From NCBI GenBank assembly GCA_039105265.1, contig JAPFFF010000020.1, forward strand, positions 1,009,001-1,073,000: a stretch of DNA of 64,000 bases, in the 5' to 3' direction. This document shows positions 40,528 through 51,329 of the stretch, one piece after another. Numbering within the stretch: position 1 is the stretch's first letter; each line of letters starts with the position of its first letter. Below the pieces are notes generated by a model that searched no databases, was not told the DNA's origin, and saw only the letters and a program-made list of their open reading frames with translations. Source of the stretch: Tritrichomonas musculus (taxonomy: Eukaryota > Parabasalia > Tritrichomonadida > Tritrichomonadidae). The translations under genes were made by a program, and so were the position numbers.

Positions 40528-40540
40528 TCACATTTCATTA
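40528..40540 (+). promoter_or_regulatory. Initiator motif TCACATTTCATTA
   Basis: A very good match to the extended trichomonad Inr (TCA, then TTTCATTA). It lies downstream of the first ATG (40472) and upstream of 40568, so it supports the second ATG as the true start. Confidence 0.6.
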
Positions 40541-40567
40541 ATTTTGACAAATTGTTATTTTGTAAAA

Positions 40568-41746
40568 ATGAGTTCAGAAGCATTTGTTGAAAAAATGAAA
40601 AGTATTCAAAGTTCCCTTCTGGAATTCCTTGAAGAAGAATCAGATGCTGACGACGAATATGAAAATTTCATTAACCTTGTCTCGACTCAACAAAGAATTA
40701 ATGACGAACATGAATTCAAAGCATTATTACAATTAATAGTGAACATTGTGAACAATCATCATCGTGATCGTAATTTTATTTCTAAAGTTGAGCGAGTTTT
40801 GAGACATTTCAAACAAGATCTCCAAAAATATTTTTCAAATTCAGAAATTTTCCAAATTTTCAAAGTTAACAAGAGAATGCTTCTATTTCTTCTTGAAGAA
40901 AAAATGATGATAATTGATGAATACATTTTTTCAATAATTACGAGTTCCGAATATGTCGAAAAGAACTATTGTGAATATTTTCAACCAGAAATCAAACCGT
41001 TTCTCACAGAAGAAAACATTGAAAAATATGGCAGCAAGAATGAATCATTAAAAGATTCTGAATTTATTGAACGAATGAACAAGGAAGTTGAATCCAATTT
41101 CTATGAAAAACGAGGAGAAGGAGCAAATGATGATTCTTTGTGTGAACTGATTCGAAACAACGAAATCAAAGAATTTATCAGATTTACAGAACAAAGAAAT
41201 TTGTCACTCGAAATTGACATTAAAAAATCAATTTTTGAAACAAACCAACTTTTGGCTGATGAATTTGGTATTCAACTGATTGAATATGCATCATTTTATG
41301 GTTCGAATGACATCATCAAATACATGGAAAAGCAAGGAGTTAAACTGACATCATCGATGTGGATTTATGGAATTCACAGTTGTAATGCAGAACTGATTAA
41401 ATATCTTGAAGACAGTCATGTTTCACCACCAAGAAATCAATATGAAAGAATTCTTGAAGAATCGATTAAATGTCATCACAACGAAATTTCGAACTACATC
41501 ATTGATAATTTAATTATAGAAGAAGATCTACAAAATAACATTGAAAACAACTGTTATTATAATCTTTATCGATATGCAGTTCAATCTCACAATTATTGTT
41601 TTTTCCCAGCAAACATGAAATACAAAAACATGTTTCTTTATTTATGTGAATTTGGTTATTACACACTTGTGGAACTTTATTTGACAGAAGGGACCATTGA
41701 CATAAATGCTAAAATTAAAATATTAATCATTCAAATAGCGTTTTAA
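40568..41746 (+). CDS. DUF3447-family protein head (locus A)
   Basis: 392 residues from MSSEAFVEKMKSIQ; an ATG 32 codons upstream is open but lies before the initiator motif, and the paralogue at 57190 has exactly this length. The conserved core SNSEIFQIFKVNKRMLLFLL, then SLIEYASFYGSN-like and CHHNEIS blocks, is the trichomonad DUF3447 domain, itself composed of degenerate ankyrin-like helices. The open frame ends a few codons after GTIDINAKIK, where an ankyrin repeat would continue; matching ankyrin segments follow downstream after a spacer. Likely a protein-interaction protein; molecular role unknown. Confidence 0.85.
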   Translation: MSSEAFVEKMKSIQSSLLEFLEEESDADDEYENFINLVSTQQRINDEHEFKALLQLIVNIVNNHHRDRNFISKVERVLRHFKQDLQKYFSNSEIFQIFKVNKRMLLFLLEEKMMIIDEYIFSIITSSEYVEKNYCEYFQPEIKPFLTEENIEKYGSKNESLKDSEFIERMNKEVESNFYEKRGEGANDDSLCELIRNNEIKEFIRFTEQRNLSLEIDIKKSIFETNQLLADEFGIQLIEYASFYGSNDIIKYMEKQGVKLTSSMWIYGIHSCNAELIKYLEDSHVSPPRNQYERILEESIKCHHNEISNYIIDNLIIEEDLQNNIENNCYYNLYRYAVQSHNYCFFPANMKYKNMFLYLCEFGYYTLVELYLTEGTIDINAKIKILIIQIAF

Positions 41747-43797
41747 ATCAAAACATTCATGATATTCAGATATAACTTTTTTCATAAGATTGAAAAATTG
41801 AATTATTTATGGAATTTAACTCGAACATTTAATAATACGGCGTTGATTCTTGCTGCATATAATGGCCATAAAGAAATTGTTGAACTATTAATAAGACAAG
41901 AAGGCATTGATATCAACATTCGAGACATTTTAAATCAAAAACATTCATGAAATTCAAATCTAATTTTTTTCATGATATTGAAAAATTGAATGATTTATGG
42001 AATTTAACTCGAACATTTAATTATACGGTTTTAATTCATGCTGCATCTGAAGGCCATAAAGAAATTGTTGAACTATTAATAAGCCAAGAAGGCATTGATA
42101 TCAACATTCAAGACATTTTAAATCAAAAACATTCATAAAATTCAAATCTAACTTTTTTCATGATATTGAAAAATTGAATGATTTATGGAATTTAACTCGA
42201 ACATTTAATCAGGCGGCGTTGATTTGTGCTGCAGCAAAAGGCCATAAAGAAATTGTTGAACTATTAATAAGCCAAGAAGGCATTGATATCAACATTCAAG
42301 ACATTTTAAATCAAAAACATTCATAAAATTCAAATCTAACTTTTTTAATAAAATTGAAAAATTGAATGATTTATGGAATTTAACTCGAACATTTAATTTT
42401 ACGGCGTTGATTCGTGCTGCAATATGTTGCCATAAAGAAATTGTTGAACTATTAATAAGCCAAGAAGGCATTGATATCAACATTCAAGACATTTTAAATC
42501 AAAAACATTCATGAAATTCAAATCTAACTTTTTTCATGATATTGAAAAATTGAATGATTTATGGAATTTAACTCGAACATTTAATCAGGCGGCGTTGATT
42601 TGGGCTGCATATAAAGGCCATAAAGAAATTGTTGAACTATTAATAAGGCAAGAAGGCATTGATATCAACATTCAAGACATTTTAAATCAAAAACATTCAT
42701 AAAATTCAAATCTAACTTTTTTAATAAAATTGAAAAATTGAATGATTTATGGAATTTAACTCGAACATTTAATTTTACGGCGTTGATTCGTGCTGCAATA
42801 TATTGCCATAAAGAAATTGTTGAACTATTAATAAGCCAAGAAGGCATTGATATCAACATTCAAGACATTTTAAATCAAAAGCATTCATAAAATTCAAATC
42901 TAACTTTTTTCATTGGATTGAAAAATTGAATGATTTATGGAATTTAACTCGAACATTTAATCAGGCGGCGTTGATTTGGGCTGCATATAAAGGCCATAAA
43001 GAAATTGTTGAACTATTAATAAGGCAAGAAGGCATTGATATCAACATTCAAGACATTTTAAATCAAAAACATTCATAAAATTCAAATCTAACTTTTTTAA
43101 TAAAATTGAAAAATTGAATGATTTATGGAATTTAACTCGAACATTTAATTTTACGGCGTTGATTCGTGCTGCAATATATTGCCATAAAGAAATTGTTGAA
43201 CTATTAATAAGCCAAGAAGGCATTGATATCAACATTCAAGACATTTTAAATCAAAAACATTCATAAAATTCAAATCTAACTTTTTTCATTGGATTGAAAA
43301 ATTGAATGATTTATGGAATTTAACTACATTTAATCAGGCGGCGTTGATTTGGGCTGCATATAAAGGCCATAAAGAAATTGTTGAACTATTAATAAGGCAA
43401 GAAGGCATTGATATCAACATTCAAGACATTTTAAATCAAAACATTCATGAAATTCAAATCTAACTTTTTTAATAAAATTGAAAAATTGAATGATTTATGG
43501 AATTTAACTCGAACATTTAATTTTACGGCGTTGATTCGTGCTGCAATATGTTGCCATAAAGAAATTGTTGAACTATTAATAAGCCAAGAAAACATTGATA
43601 TCAACATTCAAGACATTTTAAATCAAAAACATTCATGAAATTCAAATCTAACTTTTTTCATATGATTGAAAAATTGAATGATTTATGAAATTTTGAAATA
43701 AAATATTCACAAAGCTGCCATTGACTATGCAATAGAAGAAAATCATCAAGAAATTGTTGACCTTCTATCTAAAGGACCGATCAACGTAAAACCCTAA
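41747..43797 (+). other. Array of 10 ankyrin-coding segments plus cap, split by 86-bp spacers
   Basis: Units of 188 bp each encode one 34-residue ankyrin repeat (F-N-x-T-A-L-I-x-A-A-x-x-G-H-K-E-I-V-E-L-L-I) and then about 86 bp with a stop. Threonine-position codons fall at 41837, 42025, 42213, 42401, 42589, 42777, 42965, 43153, 43338 and 43525, then a terminal repeat (KAAIDYAIEENHQEIVDLL) ends at TAA 43795-43797. Because 188 is not a multiple of three, successive repeats lie in different frames. From the third unit, two types alternate (NQAALI and NFTALI), showing expansion as 376-bp dimers. Spacers share TTCAT(G/A)AAATTCAAATCTAA and TTTATGGAATTTAACTCG. Probably parts of one gene with the DUF3447 head. 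Confidence 0.75.
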
Positions 43798-44570
43798 GGT
43801 GATAAATTGAAGTCTAAGTGATTAATAAAAATTTACTACTACTTTATAATCAAAATTATATTTTAATCTTTAATAGTATTTTTATATATAGTTGGTGGAC
43901 AAAATTATGTTTTCACATCATTTTAGTTAATATCGTATCGAGTATATATATAAATATATCTTTATATCTTAATTAATAATACTGTAATTACTTTGCTTTC
44001 CTAAGTTGTAATTTAGTAAGAGGAGATGCATTTTATAAATATGCAATTATGGCAAACAATATTTATGCCATTCGATAGATAATTAATGCACTAACTAATA
44101 TATTCTCTTAAATTTGTTATAACTAGCCTACCTTTCGAAAAAATGAGGTGACAAATTCAATTTTTTAGATACTCATTTTCGTGATCTGGCAGTGACTGAT
44201 TTAAAAGAAATAGAAAATAAGCATTAATATCCTAAGTTGTTTTTAGATCATTGATCGGAAACTAATAAATCAATGTTGATCATATGAAAACGAAAAAACA
44301 CCAATTTTTTCACAAAACTTCAAACGCAAAAAAAAATTTACAGATCACCCGGTATCGAGATTTTTTAAGTATTGATAAGACATAACATGTTCATAATAAA
44401 AATATTATGAATTTGTGAATTTTTTTTCTAGATAAAAAATTTAAGCCATTTTAATTTTTCACTTTACGTGAATGGCATCTATTTGAAGTATTTTGTCTCT
44501 CTCGGATTGCATATGGTAAAATTGGTTGTATAGCGGGCTTGATTTGAAAATCAGATAGTATAAAAACTCT
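43798..44570. other. Noncoding gap
   Basis: AT-rich DNA between the ankyrin array and the ubiquitin-like gene. Nothing supportable is seen. Confidence 0.45.
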
Positions 44571-44774
44571 TTAATCATTGGAAATAAAATATTCTTCAAG
44601 TGAATTGCCATTTTCAAGATTCTTTCCTAAATATTGGAAACGCTGTTGATCAACTGGAATTCCTTCTAATTGCGTAATTTTTTCTTTTATTTCTTCTATT
44701 AATTGACTACTTTTCACTTTGATGGTAATATTTTTTGAAACACTTTGGTTTATAATCTGAACTAGCAACTTCAT
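44571..44774 (-). CDS. Ubiquitin-like protein without diglycine tail
   Basis: 67 residues. It aligns with ubiquitin over its whole length: MKLLVQIINQSVSKNITIKV to VKSSQLIEEIKEKITQLEGI, then PVDQQRFQYLGKNLENGNSL. Ubiquitin has 76 residues ending LRLRGG; here the frame stops at ISND, before the last strand. It therefore cannot be conjugated like ubiquitin unless an exon follows. It is either a truncated pseudogene or, given the split genes around it, the 5' part of a longer UBL gene. ATG at 44774. Confidence 0.75.
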   Translation of the reverse strand: MKLLVQIINQSVSKNITIKVKSSQLIEEIKEKITQLEGIPVDQQRFQYLGKNLENGNSLEEYFISND

Positions 44775-45281
44775 AGAAATTTGTTTAAAATTTTATCAAT
44801 TGAGGTTTTTGATAGAAATATTCTGCTATATACAAAGGTCTACTTCCAAATGTTTTATACGGTCATTTTTGAGGAAAATATATTATTATTTATTATTGTG
44901 ATTATTATTCAAAATAATTATAAATCACATTCAATATTTGAAGCGATTTGAATGATGATCGGATTTTAAATTATTTTTTCTTTACTTATGAACTTTTATC
45001 ATCATAATAAAATTATTATATATATCTCGAAAATTAGCAAATAAATTAGCTTTTAAACTATGCAAAAATTATTTATTTTTTACATAAATAATAATTATAA
45101 AATTTTAAAAATAATGTGTAGATTGTCAAAGTAAATACATATGTTTTTAATTAATTAAAGTTTTTACTATATTTATAATATTTTAATGTATGATATAAAA
45201 TATATAAAATATATATTATATTTAATATATGCATTATTTATTAAGATAAATGTAAATTAATTTTTTATTCAATTTAGTCAT
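44775..45281. other. AT-rich noncoding gap
   Basis: Very AT-rich; the leader of the next DUF3447 gene lies at its end. No gene seen. Confidence 0.45.
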
Positions 45282-45329
45282 ATGACTAAATTACAAATTT
45301 TGCCTGAAAAAAAAAAAATAGATGCAGTA

Positions 45330-46440
45330 ATGTCTGGAAGTGATAGCATTGAAAAATTCTTAGATGAATATAAAAAGATCCAATCAATTTTTCTAGATTT
45401 TTTAAATAACGAGTCAAATATTGAAGAAAATTTCAACAATCTACTTCAAATAATTGAGGATACAAAAATTCGAGATTGCCAACACAAAATCAGACAATTT
45501 TTACACATGCTTCTAAATATTTCTAATAACCACCACCACGTACCAAACTTTTTCAGCAAGCTCGAGCAAGTATTACTAATTATCAAAGACGATATCAACA
45601 AATTCTTTTCAAATTCACAAATATTTGATATATTCAAGACCAACAAACGAATTCTTCTTTTTTTAATTGAAGAAAAAATCATGACAGTAGATGAATATTT
45701 TGTGAATCAAATACCCCAATTTATCAAATGGAAATATCCACAATACTTTGCTCCAGAAATAAAACCATTCATAAATGATAAAATAATTTCTGGGTATTCA
45801 AATAAATTGATTGAAAAGATAAAGAAAGAAATTCCTGATAATTTTTTTGAATTGAGAAAAAAAGGAGAAAATGAAAGTTTTCTCTGCGAATTGATTCGAA
45901 AAGATGATATAAAAAATTTTATTGTTTATGTGAATAAAAATAGCATTTCGCTCAATGCAAAAATCCATTTTTCAACATATGAAACAAATTTATTTCTTTT
46001 CAGGGATGATATTGAATTAATTGAATACGCTGCTTTCTTCGGTTCAAATCAAATTTTATCTTTTTGTAAATCTGAAGGAGTGGAATTAAAATCATCATTG
46101 TGGAAATTTGCTATTCACAGTAATAATGCTGAAATAATTAGTTTCCTTGAAGATAATCATATCATCCCAACACCTGAATATGGAGTATGCTTTTGGGAAG
46201 CGATTGATTGCCATCATAATGACATTGCAATATTTTTCCTCAATAATTATCTAACACCTGATTATGAAAATACAATTACAACCATTGTTAATAGTTTGAA
46301 ATGTTATAATTTTTTATTTCTAAATGAAACAAATATATATGATTCGTTTTGCAACTTATGCAGTTATGATTATTATTCAATTGTAAAAATTCTTTTAACA
46401 TACAAAGATGTTGATATCAACAAAAAAGAAATTGTTTTAA
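45330..46440 (+). CDS. DUF3447-family protein head (second locus)
   Basis: Start chosen at MSGSDSIEKFLDEYKKIQ (45330), aligned with the other family starts; an ATG at 45282 is also open. The core SNSQIFDIFKTNKRILLFLI, with LIEYAAFFGSNQI and CHHNDIAIF-like blocks, is DUF3447. Family similarity ends at DVDINKKEI (about 46440). The frame then runs on to 46553 through a low-complexity repeat of ATTCAAAATCATATCTTTCA that is a spacer, not protein. Ankyrin segments resume at 46884 and 47472. Confidence 0.8.
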
Positions 46441-47730
46441 CAAATATATTTCAATTACATTCAAAATCATATTTTTCAATTACATTCAAAATTATATATT
46501 TCAATTACATTCAAAATCATATCTTTCAATTACATTCAAAATTATATCTTTAAATGGAATTCAAAATCATATCTTTCAATAAAATTCAAAATAATATTTT
46601 TCAATTACATTCAAAATTGATATATATATCAATTGCATTCAAAATCATATTCTTAAATGGAATTAAAAATTATATCTTTCAAACAGAGTTCAAAATTCTA
46701 TCTTTCAATTACATTCAAAATCATATCTTCCAATATAATTCTGGGTTATACCTTTCAATGGAATTTAAAATCATATCTTTAAATTGGATTCAAAATTATA
46801 TCTTTCAATTACATTCAAAATTATATTTTTCAATAAAATTCATAATTAAAATTTTCTATGAAATTTTAACGTAATTTTATTCAACAGCTTTATTTTCGGC
46901 AGTTGAAAATGAAAACTTTGAGATTGTCAAGCTTCTCTTAACGAATGATAAACTTGATATTAATATTATATATATTTTTTATAGCTTTTTAATAAAATTC
47001 ATGCTTATATCATTCAATGAAATTCAAAATCAATTATTTCAATATCATTCAGAATTATATCTTTAAATGGAATTTAAAATTATATTTTTCAATACAGTTC
47101 AAAATTAAAACTTTCAATAACATTCAAAATCATATCTTTTAATGACATTCAAATCATAACTTTCAATGAAATTCATGATATTTTTTTCAATGGAATTCAA
47201 AATCATGTCTTTCAATGAAATTCAAAATCATCTCTTTCAATGAAATTCAAAATCACATCTTTCAATGAAATTTAAAATTATATCTTTCAATGACATCCAA
47301 AATCATATCTTTCAATAAAATTCAAAATCATATCTTTTGATCTCATTCAAAATAATATCTTTCAATTGGGTTCAAAATCATATTTTTCAATAAAATTTAA
47401 AATCACATTTTTTAATTGGATTTTAAATCATATATTCTAATCATATTCCAATACAAGTATAATTTTATAAAACAGTTATATTTGAAGCAGTTGCAGGAAA
47501 ATATATTGAAATCATAAAACTTTTATTAACGAATGATAGACTTGATATCAATCTTGGATATGTTTTATAAATATTATTTTTATAAAATTCATACTTATAT
47601 CATTCAATGAAATTCAAAATCATATCTTTCAATTGGATTCAAAATAATGTCTTTCAATGTAATTTAACATCATATTTTTCTATAGAATTCAAAATCATAT
47701 CTTTCAATTGAATTCAAAATCATATAAATA
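46441..47730 (+). other. Two ankyrin segments within long spacers of 20-24-bp tandem repeats
   Basis: Spacer repeats of the type AATTCAAAATCATATCTTTC (with ATGAA or AATTG joints) fill about 46441-46870, 46975-47460 and 47575-47725. Between them are clean ankyrin codings: TALFSAVENENFEIVKLLLT (46884 on) and TVIFEAVAGKYIEIIKLLLT (47472 on), each followed by LDIN and then a stop. The repeated unit resembles the ATTCAAATCTAACTTTTTT motif of the short spacers at other loci, so these look like expanded versions of the same intervening sequence. Confidence 0.7.
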
Positions 47731-47734
47731 TATT

Positions 47735-47890
47735 ACCCTAGTCGAAAAAGTGTCAAAAGATGAATACTTTGCACTTACAGTTATTATAACAGAGTATGCT
47801 CCAAATGGTTCATTATCTGACCTTATTAAGCATGATCGAATGAATCTAAATAAACCAATTTTAATTAATTTCTATACATTGGAAAGTTAA
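47735..47890 (+). pseudogene. Protein kinase N-lobe fragment
   Basis: It encodes TLVEKVSKDEYFAL followed directly by VIITEYAPNGSLSDLIKHDR, two pieces of a kinase N-lobe with the part between them missing (no complete VAIK-lysine/helix C region). A stop follows soon after. It lies after the second locus' ankyrin segments and may be its decayed 3' module. A sequence identical over about 40 bases occurs inverted at 48705-48745. Confidence 0.65.
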
Positions 47891-48454
47891 AAATGGTAAA
47901 CGTCCAGAGTTCAAGTTCCTGATTATTTGATGCTGGTTTCAAGATCCAACAAATAATTGACGAATTAAAGAATGTTCATAATTATATTAATGAAAAAGTA
48001 TTCTAATTATATTAAATTGATTGATAAACATAAAATTACTTTTCGATTAAACTAAAATTGTCATTCATTTCATTAAACATTTATTTTTGAAAAATGAAAA
48101 AAAATAAGATGATGAAAAGCTGATTAAAATCATTGAAAACTTCAAATTTAAATTAATTCACTTTCCTTACAAATATTTAAAATGTATTAGTGATAATAAT
48201 GATAATAGTGATAAAAATAAAAGAATTGTTAAAAATGCTGAATCATGAAATTTTGAGAAATAATTTGAAGTTAGTCGAAATTTGATTGAAGGTTGAACCC
48301 TTTTGATGAATTCTTTATATATGAAATAAAGATATTAAAATAATGCTTATATGATGCTATTAAAAGAAATTAGTAATTAAAATAATATATGAAGCTTTCA
48401 GTTTATTAAAAATTAATTATTTTTTAAATCAAAATTTTGTCATGTTGCACCTTT
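47891..48454. other. Noncoding gap
   Basis: AT-rich DNA between two kinase fragments; no supportable gene. Confidence 0.45.
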
Positions 48455-48745
48455 CTATTCAAATAAACCAATTTCCTCATCATTTCTTTTAACAAAGCTT
48501 TCAACTTGTTTGACTTCAGAATCAGATAAATCCAAAATTTTGAATTTATTTGATCTGAGAGTATTTGAAATTGACTCAAAACTTGGTCTTTGTTTTGGAT
48601 CAAATGACCAACAATCTTGAATCAATTTTGTAGCAAATTTGTTCTTGCAGAAAACGTTTAAGCTTTTCATTTGTCAAACCTTCTTGTTCTAATGTTTTAA
48701 GTGCAAAGTATTCATCTTTTGACACTTTTTCGACTAGGGTACGGA
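48455..48745 (-). pseudogene. Internally deleted protein kinase pseudogene
   Basis: The minus strand reads TLVEKVSKDEYFALKTLEQE then GLTNEKLKRF (N-lobe with the ATP-binding lysine in FALK), followed in another frame by NKFATKLIQDCWSFDPKQRP and then SFESISNTL (subdomain XI of the C-lobe). The catalytic loop, DFG and APE regions are absent, so most of the domain was lost. It shares sequence, inverted, with the fragment at 47735, implying a common parent kinase gene. Confidence 0.75.
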
Positions 48746-48815
48746 TACCGCCAAGGCGAATTCCGCCATTTTTCCGCCACGCCATATGAAACGTGGCTGG
48801 CGGAATGGCGCTATG
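48740..48815. other. GC-rich imperfect hairpin
   Basis: A short GC-rich block with repeated ATTCCGCCA and an imperfect hairpin (CCGCCACG facing CGTGGC..GGCGG) in strongly AT-rich DNA, at the edge of the kinase relic. It may be the remnant of a transposon end. Weak evidence. Confidence 0.3.
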
Positions 48816-48885
48816 GTTAAAATATATTAAAAATAAATTATTTAAAATTATTATTAATTTTAATAGTATATAAATATATTACAGG

Positions 48886-50354
48886 GAGCGACATTCAAGT
48901 CGGGCCGTGGGATATTCAAGTCGGGCCCTAGGTATTCAATTTTCTCAATGTTTTTCAATGTTTTTAACGTACAAACTCAATCTTTTTCAGAAGAATGGAC
49001 ATTCAAGTCGGGCCAATTTTATTCAAAAAAAAATTTTGAAAATAAAATGCAAATATCTTCTAAAAGGAATATGTTTTTTTTAAATATATTAAGTTTATGA
49101 CTAGAATATTATATTCTAATATTTTAAATAAAATATTGAATAAATATATGCTGGGATAAAAAAGATAATCAATCACTTTGAATAAAATATAAATATCTTT
49201 TTTCAAAATTTATAATATCAAAAAATATATAATTAAAATATTATATTTATTTATTTATTATTAAATTCTACAATATAAAAGCATAAATTCCTTTTTATAT
49301 GTTGTTTCAATCATTGGGCCCAACTTGAAAGTCCATTATTCTGAAAAAGTTTAAAAGTTTTTTCTAAAGAAAAAACTAAATATGATTTTAAATAATCGCT
49401 ATTTTATAAATATGTTTTCATAATTTTCTTTGTTTAATGAAGATATTTTAGTATTACAGAGAAAAATGGTTTGTGTTAAAGACACTTGAATCGTAGTAAA
49501 CAAACCTTTTCAATTTTAAAGTATTGTTTTTAGAAAAAAAAATAATAAAAACATGAAAAAATGCATTCAACAATAAAGATTTAAAGATAAATGCTTTTAT
49601 ATCAAAAAGTTTAGCAAAATCATCCCAAAAAAAAATAAATATGAATAATCTTCAAAATTGATATCTGATTTATCAGGAAATAGCATTACTAGGAATTAAA
49701 TTTGCCTAAATTAACTTTGCAGGTATTAAATTTCAATTATTCCAAATTTCTCCGAAAAAAAGATATTAATTTTTATAATTTAATAAAAATTTGATCATCA
49801 ACAGGCCAAAGAAATCATTGACTATTAACTATGAGATCACGATGTCATTAGAATCAAATAAACATAGCTAGAAAAAAAATATCATTATTAACGGCTTTTT
49901 AGATTCCATTTCGTTTATCTAGAAAACTGAATATTTTATTTAGTTTTTATTCATTATTCATTTAAATATTTTTCTAATTGAAGGCCGAATCGATAAAATT
50001 TTTTTGGGCCCGACTTGAATGTCGCATTCTCACAATTTTCCATTTTTGTGATAAAAAAGGGCCCGACTTGAATGTCGCATCCTCTCAAAACATAAAAATA
50101 AATATATATCGAAAGTTTTTTATTTAATATATATATATATTTAATAAATTGTGCTTTACTGCTTTATTAGATTATTAAAAATAAAAATAAAAAATCCATC
50201 AAAAAACAAACTTTTTCAAAAAAAATGGGCCCGACTTGAATGTCGCATTCATTCAAATTTATACCGCTAGAAAAAAATTGAATTCATTCAATTTTGAATC
50301 TTTTTTTGCAGTTTATATTCAATTTAAAATTTGGGCCCGACTTGAATGTCGCAC
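48886..50354. mobile_element. Non-autonomous TA-flanked DNA transposon with subterminal repeats
   Basis: The terminal repeats are CAGGG(A/T)GCGACATTCAAGTC then GGGCC, inverted at both ends and flanked by TA on each side. The core ACATTCAAGTCGGGCC (one copy ATTCAAGTCGGGCC) occurs three times near the left end (about 48891, 48928, 48992) and four times inverted toward the right end (about 50008, 50059, 50226, 50331), with a weaker copy near 49315. Such arrays usually bind the transposase. About 1.47 kb with no coding frame. TA and CAGGG suggest the Tc1/mariner/pogo group. Confidence 0.8.
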
Positions 50355-51289
50355 CCTGTATTTTAATTGAAAAAGTAGCTTCTATCATCTACTGCAAATG
50401 GAGTGGCAGCCTTCAAAAAGTGAACAATTGAAAAGATTTTAAAAATTATCAAAACAAAACGTCCAAAGCTCCTTTAAGCGAATCCTAGAAAATAGAAATT
50501 TTGCGATTAGTGGATCAATTTGGAAATCAATAAGTTCTCATTTGGGAATCAAATTGGAAGAAGGAAAGAAACTGTTAAGAATTTAACAAATTTAATATTA
50601 AATATATACGCTGTCACCTAGAAAGGATAGACCAATAGCAATTACAGAATAATATAAATGATGTTGAAAACAATTTCAATATATGAGAATTTCCTCAAAA
50701 ATTCTAAGACGAAATTTTTTGAAATAAAATAAAATTGAATGTAATTGAGAGCAATATTGAATACAGGTCAATTATTTTGCTATTTTTTTCTAAATAACGA
50801 TTAAATTAGGGTATTGAACTAAGTTTATGCAAAAATTGAATGGAAAATTCTCTTCACAAGTGGTAATGAGTATCGAGAAATATTTAATAAAATGAAACAA
50901 TTCAAAGGCATCTTCTTGATTAGAAAGATTTTTTTTAGCAAATTAAATAATAATTTGAATAATTTAAAAATTCATGATGATATAAATAACATTGGATTAT
51001 TTTTACGTTTTTTTTTTTTTTTTACTATTTTTGATCAAAAGTTTTCAATGTTTTTTTTCTCAATTATTCTGAAACCTCATATAAAAAGTTCAAACAAAAT
51101 TTTAATAAAAATAGATTTATCCTGTTATTAAAATGTGATTTTTATAAATAAGCAAGCTTTTAAACCAAAATGGCTCTAATATCGTTTTTTAACATTTTTT
51201 GGGAAAATCTTTCATAAAATGGATAATAAATGAATGAATGGTTTACAAAATATTTTTTCAAATATAAAAACTCTAATTATTTTTTCATA

Positions 51290-51302
51290 TCACATTTCAT
51301 TA
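51290..51302 (+). promoter_or_regulatory. Initiator motif TCACATTTCATTA
   Basis: Identical to the motif in copy A, 28 bases before the preferred ATG at 51330. Confidence 0.6.
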
Positions 51303-51329
51303 ATTTTGACAAATTGTTATTTTGTAAAA

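Larger units (their letters stand above)
39602..41840. repeat. Segmental duplication, copy A
   Basis: It is nearly identical to 50353-52600 (about 2.2 kb), covering the leader and the DUF3447 gene. Identity is highest in the first 1.4 kb and drops in the 3' part of the coding sequence. Its left edge coincides with the right end of the MITE. Confidence 0.9.

Noticed and set aside
42289-43235. Minus-strand 64-codon frames repeated in the ankyrin array
   Set aside because: They are antisense shadows of the ankyrin units, copied along with the 188-bp repeat.
41747-43797. Standard GT-AG introns between ankyrin segments
   Set aside because: No GT at the donor side, no consistent AG at the acceptor side, and no ACTAACACACAG-type branch/acceptor motif in the spacers.
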